A stretch of 64,000 nucleotides of DNA from Phenylobacterium sp. LH3H17 (GCF_024298925.1 NZ_CP101283.1:2113001-2177000), one strand, 5' to 3'. Positions 38,238 to 49,700 are shown, numbered from the stretch's first letter. Translations and numbers: made by a program. Notes: generated by a model from the letters alone, not told the origin.

Positions 38238-39766
38238 ACGAAGCGCCAGGCTTCTTGGGCCGCCTGCCGCAGGGCTCGGGCCTTGTGCAGGGTCTCGTCA
38301 TACTCGGCGTCGGGGTCGCTGTCGGCGACCACCCCGCCGCCGGCCTGGACGTACATGGTCCCGTCCTTGAAGCAGGCGGTGCGCAGGACGATGCAGGTGT
38401 CCACCGAGCCGTCAGCGCCGAAATAGCCGACCGCCCCGGCATAGGCGATGCCGCGCTTCTCGATCTCCAGCTCGTCGATGATCTCCATGGCCCGCACCTT
38501 GGGCGCGCCCGAGAGCGTACCGGCGGGGAGGGCGGCCATCAGCACGTCGACGGGGTCCAGCCCCTCGGGCGCGTCGCCCTCGACATTGGAGACCAGGTGC
38601 ATGACGTGGCTGTAGCGCTCGACGAAGAACGATCCGGTGACCCGCACGCGCGGGCCGCGCGAGGGTTGGGGGGGCTCGTTGGCGCCTGAGCTCTTCAGCA
38701 TGGCGACCCGGCCCACGTCGTTGCGGCCCAGGTCCAGCAGCATCAAGTGCTCGGCCCGCTCCTTCGGGTCGGCGATCAGCTCGGCTTCGAGCCGGCGATC
38801 CTCCTCCGGCGTCGCGCCGCGGGGGCGGGTGCCGGCGATGGGCCGGATGGTGATCTTGCCGTCGCGCAGGCGCACTAGGATCTCAGGGGACGAGCCCGCG
38901 AGCTGGAAGTCCCCGAAGTTCAGATAGAACAGGAACGGCGAGGGGTTGGTCCGCCGCAGCGACCGGTAGAGGGCGAACGGGTCCAGGGCGAAGGGTGCGC
39001 GGAACCGGTGGCTGGGCACGACCTGGAAGATGTCCCCGGCCAGGATGTAGTCCTTCGCCCGCGCCACGATGCGGTGATAGTCCTCACGGCTCACGGGGGT
39101 GGTGAACCTGTCCGGCTGAGCCACGCCGTCGCCGGCCAGGGGCGGGGCCGAGCCCCGCAGGTCGGCCATCACCTCGGCCAGGCGAGCCTTGGCGTCTTCG
39201 TAGGCGGCCTTGGCGGTGATCTCCGAGGGGCGCACCGTGGTGACCAGCACGATCTCCTGGGCGATTGCGTCGAAGATCGCCACCATGGACGGCCGGGTCA
39301 TCAGGCCGTCGGGCAGGTCCAGAGGGTCGGGATTGACGTTGGGCAGGCGCTCGACCAGCCGGATCATGTCGTAGCCGATGGCCCCGAACACCCCCGCCGA
39401 CATGGGGGGCAGGCCCTCGGGCAGGTCCAACCGCGAGCGCGCCACCAGGTCGCGCAGCGAATCCAGAGCTCCGCCGGCCTGCGACTGGAAGCGGCCGGTC
39501 TCGATGTCGGGCCCGACGGCGATCTCGGCCTTGTCGCCCCGGCACCTCCAGACGAGGTCGGGCTTCATGGCGATCACCGAATAGCGGCCCCGGTGCGCGC
39601 CGCCCTCGACGCTCTCGAACAGGAAGGCGTAGGGCCGTCCGTGGGCGATCTTCAGATAGGCGGAGACCGGGGTCTCCAGGTCGTCGATGAGCCGGGTCCA
39701 GACTACCTGCGGCGCGCCTTGAGCATATTTCGCCTCAAAGTCCGCAAACGCAGGTTCAATGGTCAC
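38234..39766 (-). CDS. trpE: Anthranilate synthase component I
   Basis: Chorismate to anthranilate; 510 residues. N-terminal regulatory domain includes the Trp-binding region (PYAFLFESVEGGAHRGRYSV); chorismate-binding domain has PFLFYLNFGDFQLAGSSPEI, PIAGTRPRGATPEEDRRLEA, LGRNDVGRV and AGGGVVADSDPDAEYDET. GTG start overlaps the ppiD-like gene stop (GTGA), so it is translated from that transcript. No attenuator leader peptide is visible. Confidence 0.96.
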   Translation of the reverse strand: MTIEPAFADFEAKYAQGAPQVVWTRLIDDLETPVSAYLKIAHGRPYAFLFESVEGGAHRGRYSVIAMKPDLVWRCRGDKAEIAVGPDIETGRFQSQAGGALDSLRDLVARSRLDLPEGLPPMSAGVFGAIGYDMIRLVERLPNVNPDPLDLPDGLMTRPSMVAIFDAIAQEIVLVTTVRPSEITAKAAYEDAKARLAEVMADLRGSAPPLAGDGVAQPDRFTTPVSREDYHRIVARAKDYILAGDIFQVVPSHRFRAPFALDPFALYRSLRRTNPSPFLFYLNFGDFQLAGSSPEILVRLRDGKITIRPIAGTRPRGATPEEDRRLEAELIADPKERAEHLMLLDLGRNDVGRVAMLKSSGANEPPQPSRGPRVRVTGSFFVERYSHVMHLVSNVEGDAPEGLDPVDVLMAALPAGTLSGAPKVRAMEIIDELEIEKRGIAYAGAVGYFGADGSVDTCIVLRTACFKDGTMYVQAGGGVVADSDPDAEYDETLHKARALRQAAQEAWRFV

Positions 39767-41700
39767 TTGCTCTTCTCCGCCTTGCCGGCGCCACCGGCCT
39801 TGCTGTCCTTTTCCAGGGGCGGGAGGCCGAGGGCCGCGCGCGCCTTGTCGGGATAGATCTTGACCTTCACCTCTTCGCGGGCCGCACGGCGGGCGGTTTC
39901 ACCGACCTCGCGGAACAGGCCCATGGTCATCTGCGGCCGGGTCTCCTCGGTGATCCGGGCGAGGTTGGCCGGCGGCGGGGCGCGGACGCCTTCGAGCTTG
40001 GCGACCACCAGGCCGAAGCGCGGGTCCTGGGCGACGAAGACCTCGCCCGGCTTGGCGCCGAACGCCTTCATCAGGGCGTCGCGCGACAAGGCCTGGGACT
40101 GGCCGGCGTTCTGCCGATCCAGGCCGACCACGCGGGCGACCTTGGACCCGGCGGCGGTGGCGACCGCCTCCAGGGTCTCGCCCTTGTTCAGGCGCGCGAC
40201 GAAGGTGTCGGCCTTGGCCTGCATGCGCTTGACCAGCTCCTGCATCATCCAGACGCGGATGAGTTGCGGCTTGATCTCGGCCAGGGGCGGCATGGACTTG
40301 GGGATGACCCGGTCGACGCGGACGGCGAAATACTCGCCATTGCCGATCTCCTGGATGTCGCTCTCGCCGCCGGCCGGCAGGCCGAAGGCGGCCTCCAGGA
40401 TCTTCGGCGTCAGGCCCGGCACGGGCTGGCCTTGCGCGCCCGTGCCCTGGGCGGTGACCGGACCCACGGTCATGGCCGGCACGCCGGCCTTCTTGGCGGC
40501 GTCCGGCAGGTTGGCGCCCTCGGCGCGGGCGTCCTCATAGGCCTGGCTCAGGGCGTAGACCTTCTCGGATGCGGCGTCCTTGCGCAGCTCGGCCTCGATC
40601 TGCGGGCGGATCTGGTCCAGCGTCACGGTCTGGCCGGGCGTGATCTTGTCGACCCTGATCACCGCGAAGCCGAGCGCGCCCTGGATCGGGCCGGAAACCT
40701 CGCCGGCCTTGAGGGCGAAGGCGGCCTGGCCCACGCGCGGATCGGCGACCGCGGTGCGCGGCTTGTCGACATAGGTGATGGCCTCGACGCCCAGGGACTT
40801 GGCGATGGCCCCGGCGTCCTCGCCCTTGGCCAGGCGCGCGGCGATGGTCCTGGCCGCGGCGGCGTCCTTGGCGGGAATCTGGATCAGCGAGCGGGTCTCG
40901 GCCTTGGCCAGGGTGTCCTTGCGGAATTCAAAGCGCTTCTGGACCTCGGCCTCGTCGATCGGCAGCACGCCCTGGATCATCGCCGGGCTGAAGGCGACCA
41001 CGGTCAGGATGCGCAGCTCGGGCCGGGTGAGCTGGGCTTCGTTCTGCTTCATGAAGGCTGTGAGCTGGGCGTCGGTGGGCAGCTTCGGCTGCTCGACGCT
41101 GCGCGGATCGATCGGGAAGTAGCCCACGTCCCTGGCTTCCAGCGAGTAGACCGCGCCAAGCGCGGTGTAGGCGCGCGGCACGCGCAGTCCGTTCACCATG
41201 GCCGAGATGGCGTGCGACTGGGCGATCTCGTCGCGCATGATGGTGTCGAACTTTTCGGGAGTCAGGCCGGCCTCGTTCAGCCGCTGCTGGTAGAGGGCCT
41301 TGTCGAAGGCGCCGGAGATCGGATTGAAGAAGGCCTGGATCTTGCGGATCTCCTTCTCCATCAGGCCGTCCGACGGACGGATGCCGGCCTTGTAGAGCAG
41401 CTCCCCGAACGCTTCCCGCGAGGCGAGCTCCTCGAGGACTCGGGCGTCCACGCGATTCTCGACCGCCATCTCGACGGTGACCGGCTGGCCCATCTCCTGC
41501 TCGGCGTTCTTGCGGAACTGGTCGAATTCCCGCTTGAAGTCGGCGGCGCTGACGCCGCGCGAGCCCGCGGTGATAACGTCGTTCGAGAAATTGCCCTTGA
41601 ACACGTCGTTGATGCCGAAGATCGCGAAGCTGACGACCAGCAGGCCGATCAGCACGGCGGCGACCCAGGATTTCGCGAATCTGCGTGTGGCGGCGAGCAT
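39763..41700 (-). CDS. ppiD: SurA/PpiD-type peptidylprolyl isomerase, membrane-anchored
   Basis: 645 residues from ATG 41700 (AGGTTAGGT just upstream). One N-terminal membrane anchor (KSWVAAVLIGLLVVSFAIFG), SurA_N-type helical chaperone region about 40-230, then a PpiC-like rotamase domain about 265-370 and a C-terminal half with KKAGVPAMTVGPVTAQG. Periplasmic folding helper for outer-membrane and secreted proteins. Divergent from tpiA; overlaps trpE, the usual alphaproteobacterial order tpiA<->ppiD-trpE. Confidence 0.92.
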   Translation of the reverse strand: MLAATRRFAKSWVAAVLIGLLVVSFAIFGINDVFKGNFSNDVITAGSRGVSAADFKREFDQFRKNAEQEMGQPVTVEMAVENRVDARVLEELASREAFGELLYKAGIRPSDGLMEKEIRKIQAFFNPISGAFDKALYQQRLNEAGLTPEKFDTIMRDEIAQSHAISAMVNGLRVPRAYTALGAVYSLEARDVGYFPIDPRSVEQPKLPTDAQLTAFMKQNEAQLTRPELRILTVVAFSPAMIQGVLPIDEAEVQKRFEFRKDTLAKAETRSLIQIPAKDAAAARTIAARLAKGEDAGAIAKSLGVEAITYVDKPRTAVADPRVGQAAFALKAGEVSGPIQGALGFAVIRVDKITPGQTVTLDQIRPQIEAELRKDAASEKVYALSQAYEDARAEGANLPDAAKKAGVPAMTVGPVTAQGTGAQGQPVPGLTPKILEAAFGLPAGGESDIQEIGNGEYFAVRVDRVIPKSMPPLAEIKPQLIRVWMMQELVKRMQAKADTFVARLNKGETLEAVATAAGSKVARVVGLDRQNAGQSQALSRDALMKAFGAKPGEVFVAQDPRFGLVVAKLEGVRAPPPANLARITEETRPQMTMGLFREVGETARRAAREEVKVKIYPDKARAALGLPPLEKDSKAGGAGKAEKSK

Positions 41701-41743
41701 TTGACCTAACCTGAGCCTGTTCGGCATGAGCCGTGGAAACGGG

Positions 41744-41773
41744 GGTATAGTGGAGGCGGCTTCCCCCCCGCAA
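41744..41773 (-). promoter_or_regulatory. Candidate ppiD-trpE promoter
   Basis: On the - strand TTGCGGG (41767-41773), 15 bp, ACTATACC (41744-41751), 43 bp before the ppiD ATG. It would drive both ppiD and trpE. Confidence 0.45.
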
Positions 41774-41777
41774 GCGC

Positions 41778-41805
41778 GTGACAGAAAGAGCGGCATGGCT
41801 TAACG
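41778..41805 (+). promoter_or_regulatory. Candidate tpiA promoter
   Basis: GTGACAG (41778-41784), 13 bp, GCTTAACG (41798-41805), 29 bp before the tpiA ATG and back to back with the ppiD promoter. Confidence 0.4.
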
Positions 41806-41834
41806 CGCCTCGCAGCACCGCAAACGAGGCCCAG

Positions 41835-42578
41835 ATGACCGCTCCCACCCCCCTGATCGCCGGCAATTGGAAGATGAACGGGGTCGCAGCCTCGCTGGCC
41901 GAGGCCCTCGCGACGGCCGCCGGGCTGGGCGAGACGACGACGCGAGTGGCGATCTGTCCGCCAGCGACCCTGACGGACCGCGCCGCCGCGGCGCTCAAGG
42001 ACACCAAGGTGCTGGTCGGCGGCCAGGACTGCCGGGCAGAGACCTCCGGCGCCTTCACGGGCGATGTCTCCGCGGCCATGCTGGCCGACGCGGGAGCGAG
42101 CCTGGTGATCCTCGGCCACTCCGAGCGCCGCGCGGGCTATGGCGAGACCGACGCCCTCGTCGCCGCGAAGACCTCCGCCGCCCTGACGGCGGGCCTCGAG
42201 CCCATCGTCTGCGTCGGGGAGACCCTGGACGAACGCAAGGCCGGCAAGGCCCTGCAAATCGTCACCGGGCAGGTGAGGGGCTCCCTGCCGGCCGAGCTGG
42301 CGGGCAAGGCCTTCTCCGTGGCCTATGAGCCGGTCTGGGCCATCGGCACCGGCCTGACGCCCTCGACGGCCGAGATCGAGGAGGTCCATGTGGCCATCCG
42401 CGCCACCCTGGTCGAGATGTTCGGCGACCACGGCAAGACCCCGGCGATTCTCTATGGCGGTTCGGTGAAGCCCTCGAACGCCGCGGAAATCCTTCACGCG
42501 GCCGAGGTCGGCGGCGCCCTGGTCGGCGGCGCGTCCCTGAAGGCCGAGGACTTCCTGGCGATCATCCGGGCGCTCTAG
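41835..42578 (+). CDS. tpiA: Triosephosphate isomerase
   Basis: DHAP/GAP interconversion in glycolysis and gluconeogenesis; 247 residues. Start ATG 41835 (MTAPTPLIAGNWKMNG); the frame is open further upstream but not conserved. Catalytic His in VILGHSERR, Glu in VAYEPVWAIGTG, phosphate loop YGGSVKPSNA. Convergent with a VOC gene, sharing 4 bp (CTAG). Confidence 0.97.
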   Translation: MTAPTPLIAGNWKMNGVAASLAEALATAAGLGETTTRVAICPPATLTDRAAAALKDTKVLVGGQDCRAETSGAFTGDVSAAMLADAGASLVILGHSERRAGYGETDALVAAKTSAALTAGLEPIVCVGETLDERKAGKALQIVTGQVRGSLPAELAGKAFSVAYEPVWAIGTGLTPSTAEIEEVHVAIRATLVEMFGDHGKTPAILYGGSVKPSNAAEILHAAEVGGALVGGASLKAEDFLAIIRAL

Positions 42579-42991
42579 ACGCTCGGTCCCTTGAGCTCGA
42601 CCGTATTGCCCTCAGGATCCTGCAGGTAGAGCGAGAACCCGTCGCCGTCAGCGCCGTAGCGCTCGCCCTCGTCGACGACCTTGACGCCGTGGGCCGCCAG
42701 GTACGCCCGTATGGCCGCCTCGTCGAAGGGGCGCACGCGCAGGCAGAAGTGGTCGAGGTTCCGGCCTTCGACGCCCGGCGCGGCCCCACCCATCGATCCG
42801 AGTCGCCCGTCGATGGTCACCAGGTCGATGAGGTCGTCGCCGATACGCAGGTGGGTCAGGCCGAGCTCGGGGCGGTCCCAATCGACGCTGGCGCCCAGGA
42901 CATCCGAATAGAAGGCGACCATCGCCGCCTTGTCCCGGATCCGCAGGACGATGTGGTCGAAGCCAGCGAGGGTGATCGGATTTTGGGTCAT
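42575..42991 (-). CDS. VOC family protein
   Basis: 138 residues from ATG 42991, one VOC/glyoxalase domain: GFDHIVLRIRDKAAMVAFYS, NLDHFCLRVRPFDE, and SLYLQDPEGNTVELKGP. The His/Glu metal positions are kept. It resembles dioxygenase-like or fosfomycin-resistance-like VOC proteins, but the substrate cannot be read from sequence. Stop codon overlaps the tpiA stop convergently. Confidence 0.82.
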   Translation of the reverse strand: MTQNPITLAGFDHIVLRIRDKAAMVAFYSDVLGASVDWDRPELGLTHLRIGDDLIDLVTIDGRLGSMGGAAPGVEGRNLDHFCLRVRPFDEAAIRAYLAAHGVKVVDEGERYGADGDGFSLYLQDPEGNTVELKGPSV

Positions 42992-43016
42992 GGGCCTCAG
43001 ATCGGGCTTTCCCGCC

Positions 43017-43532
43017 TCAAAGCAAGAGGCCGAACAGACGGCAGTCGCGGCGTTCGCCATCGCGCAGCACGTGACCGCGCAGCAAGCCTTCCTCGTTGAA
43101 CCCCAGTTTCACGAGCAGGGCGTCGGAGCGCCGGTTGCCCAGGTGGGTCCGCGCGCTCAGCCGCCGGAAGCCCGAGGATGCGGCGAAGGCGATCACCGCG
43201 CGCATGGCCTCCAGCGCATAGCCCTGGCCCCAGGCGCCGCGGCCCAGCATGAAACCGATCTCGGCGCGCTTGTGGCGGCGGTCGATGTCGGAGAGATCGC
43301 AGGCCCCCAGGAACTCGGCTTCCTCCAGGGTCCAGATGGTCCAGTGGAGGGCGCGCTCGGCCTCGACGTCGGCGACCTGACCCTCGACCACCTCGCGCAC
43401 CACGTCGGGATCGTCGATCTCGGGCACATCCCAGTGGGCCATGACTTCCGGATCGCTGAGGATCGGGAACAGCAGTTCGGCGTCGGCGGCCTCCAGGGGC
43501 CGGAGACTGAGGCGTTCGGTTTCGAGAATCAT
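43017..43532 (-). CDS. GNAT family N-acetyltransferase (RimJ/RimL-like)
   Basis: 171 residues from ATG 43532: ETERLSLRPLEAADAELLFP, AEIGFMLGRGAWGQGYALEA (acetyl-CoA-binding Q/R-x-x-G-x-G/A region) and NRRSDALLVKLGFNEEGLLR are characteristic of Acetyltransf_3 enzymes that acetylate ribosomal-protein or other amino termini. A longer in-frame start at 43604 (MKRALYHW...) exists but adds non-family sequence. Divergent from secG. Confidence 0.85.
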   Translation of the reverse strand: MILETERLSLRPLEAADAELLFPILSDPEVMAHWDVPEIDDPDVVREVVEGQVADVEAERALHWTIWTLEEAEFLGACDLSDIDRRHKRAEIGFMLGRGAWGQGYALEAMRAVIAFAASSGFRRLSARTHLGNRRSDALLVKLGFNEEGLLRGHVLRDGERRDCRLFGLLL

Positions 43533-43536
43533 GGCC

Positions 43537-43564
43537 TTGCCCGGCAACTGCGACGCCCTAGCTA
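43537..43564 (+). promoter_or_regulatory. Candidate secG promoter
   Basis: TTGCCCG (43537-43543), 13 bp, CCTAGCTA (43557-43564); leader about 70 nt. Adjacent to the start of the divergent acetyltransferase gene. Confidence 0.35.
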
Positions 43565-43643
43565 TGGCCTTGCGATCTTCCCAGTGGTAGAGCGCGCGCT
43601 TCATTTCGGCGCGGGCGACCGCCCGAACGCATCGGACCATGTC

Positions 43644-44090
43644 ATGCTGCTCGGCATTCTGCTCACCATCCACATCATCGTCTGCATCTCGCTCATCGGC
43701 GTGGTGCTGCTGCAGCGCTCCGAAGGCGGCGCGCTCGGCATGGGGGGCGGACCCACCGGATTCATGAGCGCGCGCGGCGCGGGCGACCTGCTCACCCGCA
43801 TCACCTGGATCCTGGGCAGCATCTTCTTCGTGCTCAGCCTGGTCCTCACCCTGATGGCCGGCCGTGAACGCGGCGCCTCCTCCGTCGTCGACCGCCTGAA
43901 GATCGACGCCATCGATCCCAACAGTCTCAACCAGCCGCCCGCCGCCGCCCCGGTCCCACAGGCGCCGACCCAGTCCACCGACGCGCCCGCGCCGCTGACC
44001 GCGCCCACCCCCACCGTGCGCAATCCCTTCGCCGGCGAGGAGCCGCAACCGGCCGCGCCCGCGACCGCGCCGCCGCCGTCCAACCCCTGA
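43644..44090 (+). CDS. secG: Preprotein translocase subunit SecG
   Basis: Auxiliary subunit of the SecYEG channel. 148 residues from ATG 43644: two helices (LLGILLTIHIIVCISLIGVV and about 50-72) flanking QRSEGGALGMGGGP, the family signature. After residue 85 comes a Pro/Ala/Thr-rich tail, typical for Alphaproteobacteria and longer than in E. coli. Precedes pyrG, a conserved order (secG-pyrG). Confidence 0.93.
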   Translation: MLLGILLTIHIIVCISLIGVVLLQRSEGGALGMGGGPTGFMSARGAGDLLTRITWILGSIFFVLSLVLTLMAGRERGASSVVDRLKIDAIDPNSLNQPPAAAPVPQAPTQSTDAPAPLTAPTPTVRNPFAGEEPQPAAPATAPPPSNP

Positions 44091-44118
44091 GTTCAGCGTG
44101 ATCGTGAAACCATCCCAA

Positions 44119-44136
44119 GGGCCGCGAAAGCGGCCC
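44119..44136 (+). terminator. Possible terminator after secG
   Basis: GGGCCGC-GAAA-GCGGCCC, a 7-bp GC stem with a stable GAAA tetraloop, 28 bp after the secG stop. No T tract follows, so efficiency is doubtful. Confidence 0.45.
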
Positions 44137-44195
44137 TCAAGCCATGTATTGACCAACATGCCGCAAACCGAAGCTGCGCGATCCACAGCTCAATG

Positions 44196-44228
44196 CGAAT
44201 CAGAACGGGGCGCCGGCTCCGAATCAGA
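44196..44228 (+). repeat. Direct repeat with two GANTC sites upstream of pyrG
   Basis: CGAATCAGA occurs at 44196-44204 and again at 44220-44228, 17-49 bp before the pyrG ATG. Each copy holds GAATC, a CcrM (GANTC) methylation site. A -35-like TTGACC lies at 44149-44154, without a good -10. Confidence 0.4.
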
Positions 44229-44238
44229 GCTAACCTGA

Positions 44239-45885
<1,647 letters not shown>

Positions 45886-45912
45886 GCGGGAGTTCTGGGC
45901 CAGGCTCGCGGT

Positions 45913-46254
45913 ATGCTCACCCGAGACGATGTCCGCCGCCTGGCGCTCGCCCTGCCGGAGGGCTACGAGGCCGACCATCACGGCATCCCGTCGTTCCGGG
46001 TGAACAAGAAGATCTACTGCACGGTCCACCTGGATCGGCCGCGAATCGTCTTGAAGCTGGATCGGGAGGATCAGCTCAACCTGGTCGCCGGCCATCCGGG
46101 GATCGTCGTCGAGGCCGAATGGTATCCCCAGCACGGCTGGACCTATGTCTGGTTTGAGAAAACCGACGTCGACACCTTGGCTTTGCTGCTGAAATTGGCC
46201 TGGTCCAATGTGGCGCCGAAGCGGCTCGTGAAGCTGTTTTCGGGCGACGCTTGA
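45913..46254 (+). CDS. MmcQ/YjbR family protein
   Basis: 113 residues in the CyaY-like MmcQ/YjbR fold: LTRDDVRRLALALPEGYEAD, HGIPSFRVNKKIYCTVHLD, and LLKLAWSNVAPKRLVKLF. Such proteins are double-wing DNA-binding-like, but no function is established for most. 27 bp after pyrG and probably co-transcribed; its stop codon overlaps the -35 of the rpmF promoter. Confidence 0.82.
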   Translation: MLTRDDVRRLALALPEGYEADHHGIPSFRVNKKIYCTVHLDRPRIVLKLDREDQLNLVAGHPGIVVEAEWYPQHGWTYVWFEKTDVDTLALLLKLAWSNVAPKRLVKLFSGDA

Positions 46255-46280
46255 AACGGAGCAGGGTTTGGGGCATACAC
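46251..46280 (+). promoter_or_regulatory. Candidate rpmF promoter
   Basis: TTGAAAC (46251-46257), 15 bp, GCATACAC (46273-46280). Gives a leader of about 60 nt containing the hairpin at 46293. Confidence 0.5.
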
Positions 46281-46292
46281 CCGCGCTCACGT

Positions 46293-46327
46293 CGGCGGCC
46301 GGTCGTTCGGCCGCCGTCTCTATTTTC
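46293..46327 (+). other. Leader hairpin before rpmF
   Basis: CGGCGGCCG / CGGCCGCCG, a perfect 9-bp stem with loop GTCGTT (46302-46307), then TCTCTATTTTCC. It has terminator shape but sits between the predicted promoter and the L32 start, so it may be an attenuator or autoregulatory leader, or simply the terminator of the pyrG transcript. Confidence 0.55.
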
Positions 46328-46347
46328 CACGCCTGCGAGATCCTCCC

Positions 46348-46530
46348 ATGGCCGTTCCGAAACGCAAAGTATCCCCGTCGCGGCGCAACATGCGGCGCTC
46401 GCACCACGCCCTGGGCGCCAACTCCTTCGTCGAAGACAAGGAAACCGGCGAACTGAAGCGTCCGCACCACATCGATCTGAAGACCGGCATGTACAAGGGT
46501 CGTCAGGTCATCACGCCGAAGGAAGACTAG
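46348..46530 (+). CDS. rpmF: 50S ribosomal protein L32
   Basis: 60 residues, [20 protein letters not shown] at the N terminus, the invariant L32 start. The C-terminal part ([20 protein letters not shown]) lacks the CxxC zinc motif found in some bacteria, so it is the Zn-independent form usual in Alphaproteobacteria. Followed by a strong terminator. Confidence 0.97.
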   Translation: MAVPKRKVSPSRRNMRRSHHALGANSFVEDKETGELKRPHHIDLKTGMYKGRQVITPKED

Positions 46531-46576
46531 TCTTCCCGTCCGGCGCGTCGCTTCCCGCGGCGAAAGGCAATTCCCA

Positions 46577-46608
46577 CCGCCCCCAGGCCTGGCCTGCGGG
46601 GCGGTTTT
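46577..46608 (+). terminator. Terminator after rpmF
   Basis: CCGCCCC (46577-46583) pairs with GGGGCGG (46598-46604), extended inside by CAGG/CCTG, followed by TTTTGCTTT. 46 bp after the rpmF stop and 10 bp from the end of the convergent gene. T tract only on the + side. Confidence 0.85.
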
Positions 46609-46617
46609 GCTTTGCGG

Positions 46618-47394
46618 TCAGCCCTGGCCGCGACCCCGCGCCTGGATTCCGGCGCGGCGGGCCTCGACCATCTCGGGGGTCACGTGTCGGTTGTGGACCG
46701 TGGAACGGGCGTGCTCCAGCTCCAGGCCACGGCGTAGCGACAGCTCGTACCCGTCGTCGATCATCGCCTTGTAGGTGACCAGCATGTCGGCCTCGATGGT
46801 GGCCATCTCCGCCGCCAGCTTCAGCGCCGCCGGCATGAGCTCGGCGGGCTCGACGACGCGATTGGCCAGGCCCCACTCATAGGCGGTCTTGGCGTCGAGG
46901 AAGTTGCCGCTGAGCGACAGCTCCTTGGCGCGATAGGGGCCGATCGTGCGCGAGAGCTTCTGCGAGAGGCCCCACCCCGGCGTGATGCCGACACGGGCAT
47001 GGGTGTCGGCGAACCGGGCGTTGGTCGAGCAGATCAGTACGTCGCAGGCGAGCGCCAGTTCGAAGCCGCCCGTGATGGCCACGCCGTTGATGGCGCCGAT
47101 CACCGGCTTCTTGCAGGCGATCACCGCCCAGGCGGGGTTCTCGGTGGGTTCGACGGCGTTGGCGGCGCGCAGGCCGTCCGGGTCGCCGCCCAGCTCCTTG
47201 AGGTCCAGGCCCGCGGTGAAGGCCCGTTCGCCGGCCCCTGTCAGGACGATGACCCGCACCTCGGGATCGGCCTCCAGGGCCAGCAGCCCCCTATGCAGTT
47301 CCGCGCGCAAGGCCTTGGAGAGCGCGTTCATGGCCTCGGGCCGGTTCAGGGTCACGACGGCGACGCCGTCGGCGTTCTTTTCGATGAGCAGCAT
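46618..47394 (-). CDS. Enoyl-CoA hydratase/isomerase family protein
   Basis: 258 residues, crotonase fold; probably hydrates enoyl-CoA in beta-oxidation or a side pathway. Acyl-CoA-binding RAFTAGLDLKELGG and oxyanion-hole region INGVAITGGFELALACDVLI are present, and FADTHARVGITPGWGLSQKL carries the second part of the active site. The exact substrate is unclear. ATG 47394 chosen; TTG 47424 adds ten non-family residues. Convergent with rpmF. Confidence 0.85.
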   Translation of the reverse strand: MLLIEKNADGVAVVTLNRPEAMNALSKALRAELHRGLLALEADPEVRVIVLTGAGERAFTAGLDLKELGGDPDGLRAANAVEPTENPAWAVIACKKPVIGAINGVAITGGFELALACDVLICSTNARFADTHARVGITPGWGLSQKLSRTIGPYRAKELSLSGNFLDAKTAYEWGLANRVVEPAELMPAALKLAAEMATIEADMLVTYKAMIDDGYELSLRRGLELEHARSTVHNRHVTPEMVEARRAGIQARGRGQG

Positions 47395-47425
47395 GGGCTC
47401 ATCAATCGGACCGCCTCGGGTCAAG

Positions 47426-48337
47426 TCAAGGCGCGCCGGTCTGAAGCAGCCGCACGGTCAAGGCCTCTACGGGGGTCTGGTCCTCTCCCAGCGAGAAGGC
47501 CGCGGCGGTCCGCTTCGGGCCGTCCATTCGCCGGTAGACTGCCACCACGCTGCCCGGGCCGCCGCCAGTGTGGCCTGCCGCGATCCAGCCCTCAGGGGTC
47601 GTCGGACACATGAGGCCCAGGCCGTAGGCGGCCCCGGACCAGGGTGGGCGATTGTGCTCGGGCAGTTGGCGCCGCGCCGCCATCAGGGCGCGGGAGACTT
47701 CCGACAGCGGTGATCGCGCTCCCAGCAGGCCGTCCAGCAGGACCGCGGCGGACCTCAGGGGGCCCACGAACAGGCCGTGATAGACCCAGCGGGGGTCGTA
47801 GCCGCGCGCCGCGCCCATCTCGACCTTGTCCAGGTCGCTGGCGGCCGTCGCCAGGCGCGAGTCCTCGACGCCCAGCGGCGCGAACACCAGGTCGCGCGCG
47901 GCCTGGCCCAGATCGCCGCCATGGGCCTGTTCGATCCGTTCACGGGCGTACATGTAACCGATGTTCGAATAGGACCAGCCCTGGCCGGCGACGAACAGCG
48001 GCTGTTCGGCCTTGGCCCGGTCGAGCATCTCCTCGCGGCCCCAGGGCGTCGCGCCCCGCGCCACGTCGCGATGATAGGTGTCCACCCAGCCGTAGTCGCG
48101 CAAGCCGGCCTCGTGGCGTAGCAGGTCGCCCAGCCGGTGGCCCTCCCGTTGATCGTCGAGGGACAGCCGCCCCTGTTCGACCAGGCGCAGGGCTGTGGCG
48201 GCGATGAGGGTCTTGCCGAAGCTCCACCACGGTACGACGAGGTCGCCGCACATGTCGGCGACGGGCTTTCCGTCCTCCAGCAGGATGAAGGCCTGGGTCA
48301 CGCGGGCCAGAACGTCACGAAGCCCGGCCAAGCTCAA
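47426..48337 (-). CDS. Serine hydrolase, beta-lactamase (class C/EstB-like) family
   Basis: 303 residues with the three motifs of penicillin-binding-fold serine hydrolases: SxxK as WWSFGKTLIA (about residues 37-46), Y-x-N as WSYSNIGYMYA, and HTGG as AGHTGGGPGS in place of KTG. No signal peptide, so cytoplasmic esterase, amidase or peptidase is more likely than beta-lactam resistance. TTG start at 48337 with CGGGA upstream; next TTG is two codons later. Divergent from eno. Confidence 0.82.
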   Translation of the reverse strand: MSLAGLRDVLARVTQAFILLEDGKPVADMCGDLVVPWWSFGKTLIAATALRLVEQGRLSLDDQREGHRLGDLLRHEAGLRDYGWVDTYHRDVARGATPWGREEMLDRAKAEQPLFVAGQGWSYSNIGYMYARERIEQAHGGDLGQAARDLVFAPLGVEDSRLATAASDLDKVEMGAARGYDPRWVYHGLFVGPLRSAAVLLDGLLGARSPLSEVSRALMAARRQLPEHNRPPWSGAAYGLGLMCPTTPEGWIAAGHTGGGPGSVVAVYRRMDGPKRTAAAFSLGEDQTPVEALTVRLLQTGAP

Positions 48338-48351
48338 GAGGTCCCGCTAGA

Positions 48352-49700
<1,349 letters not shown>

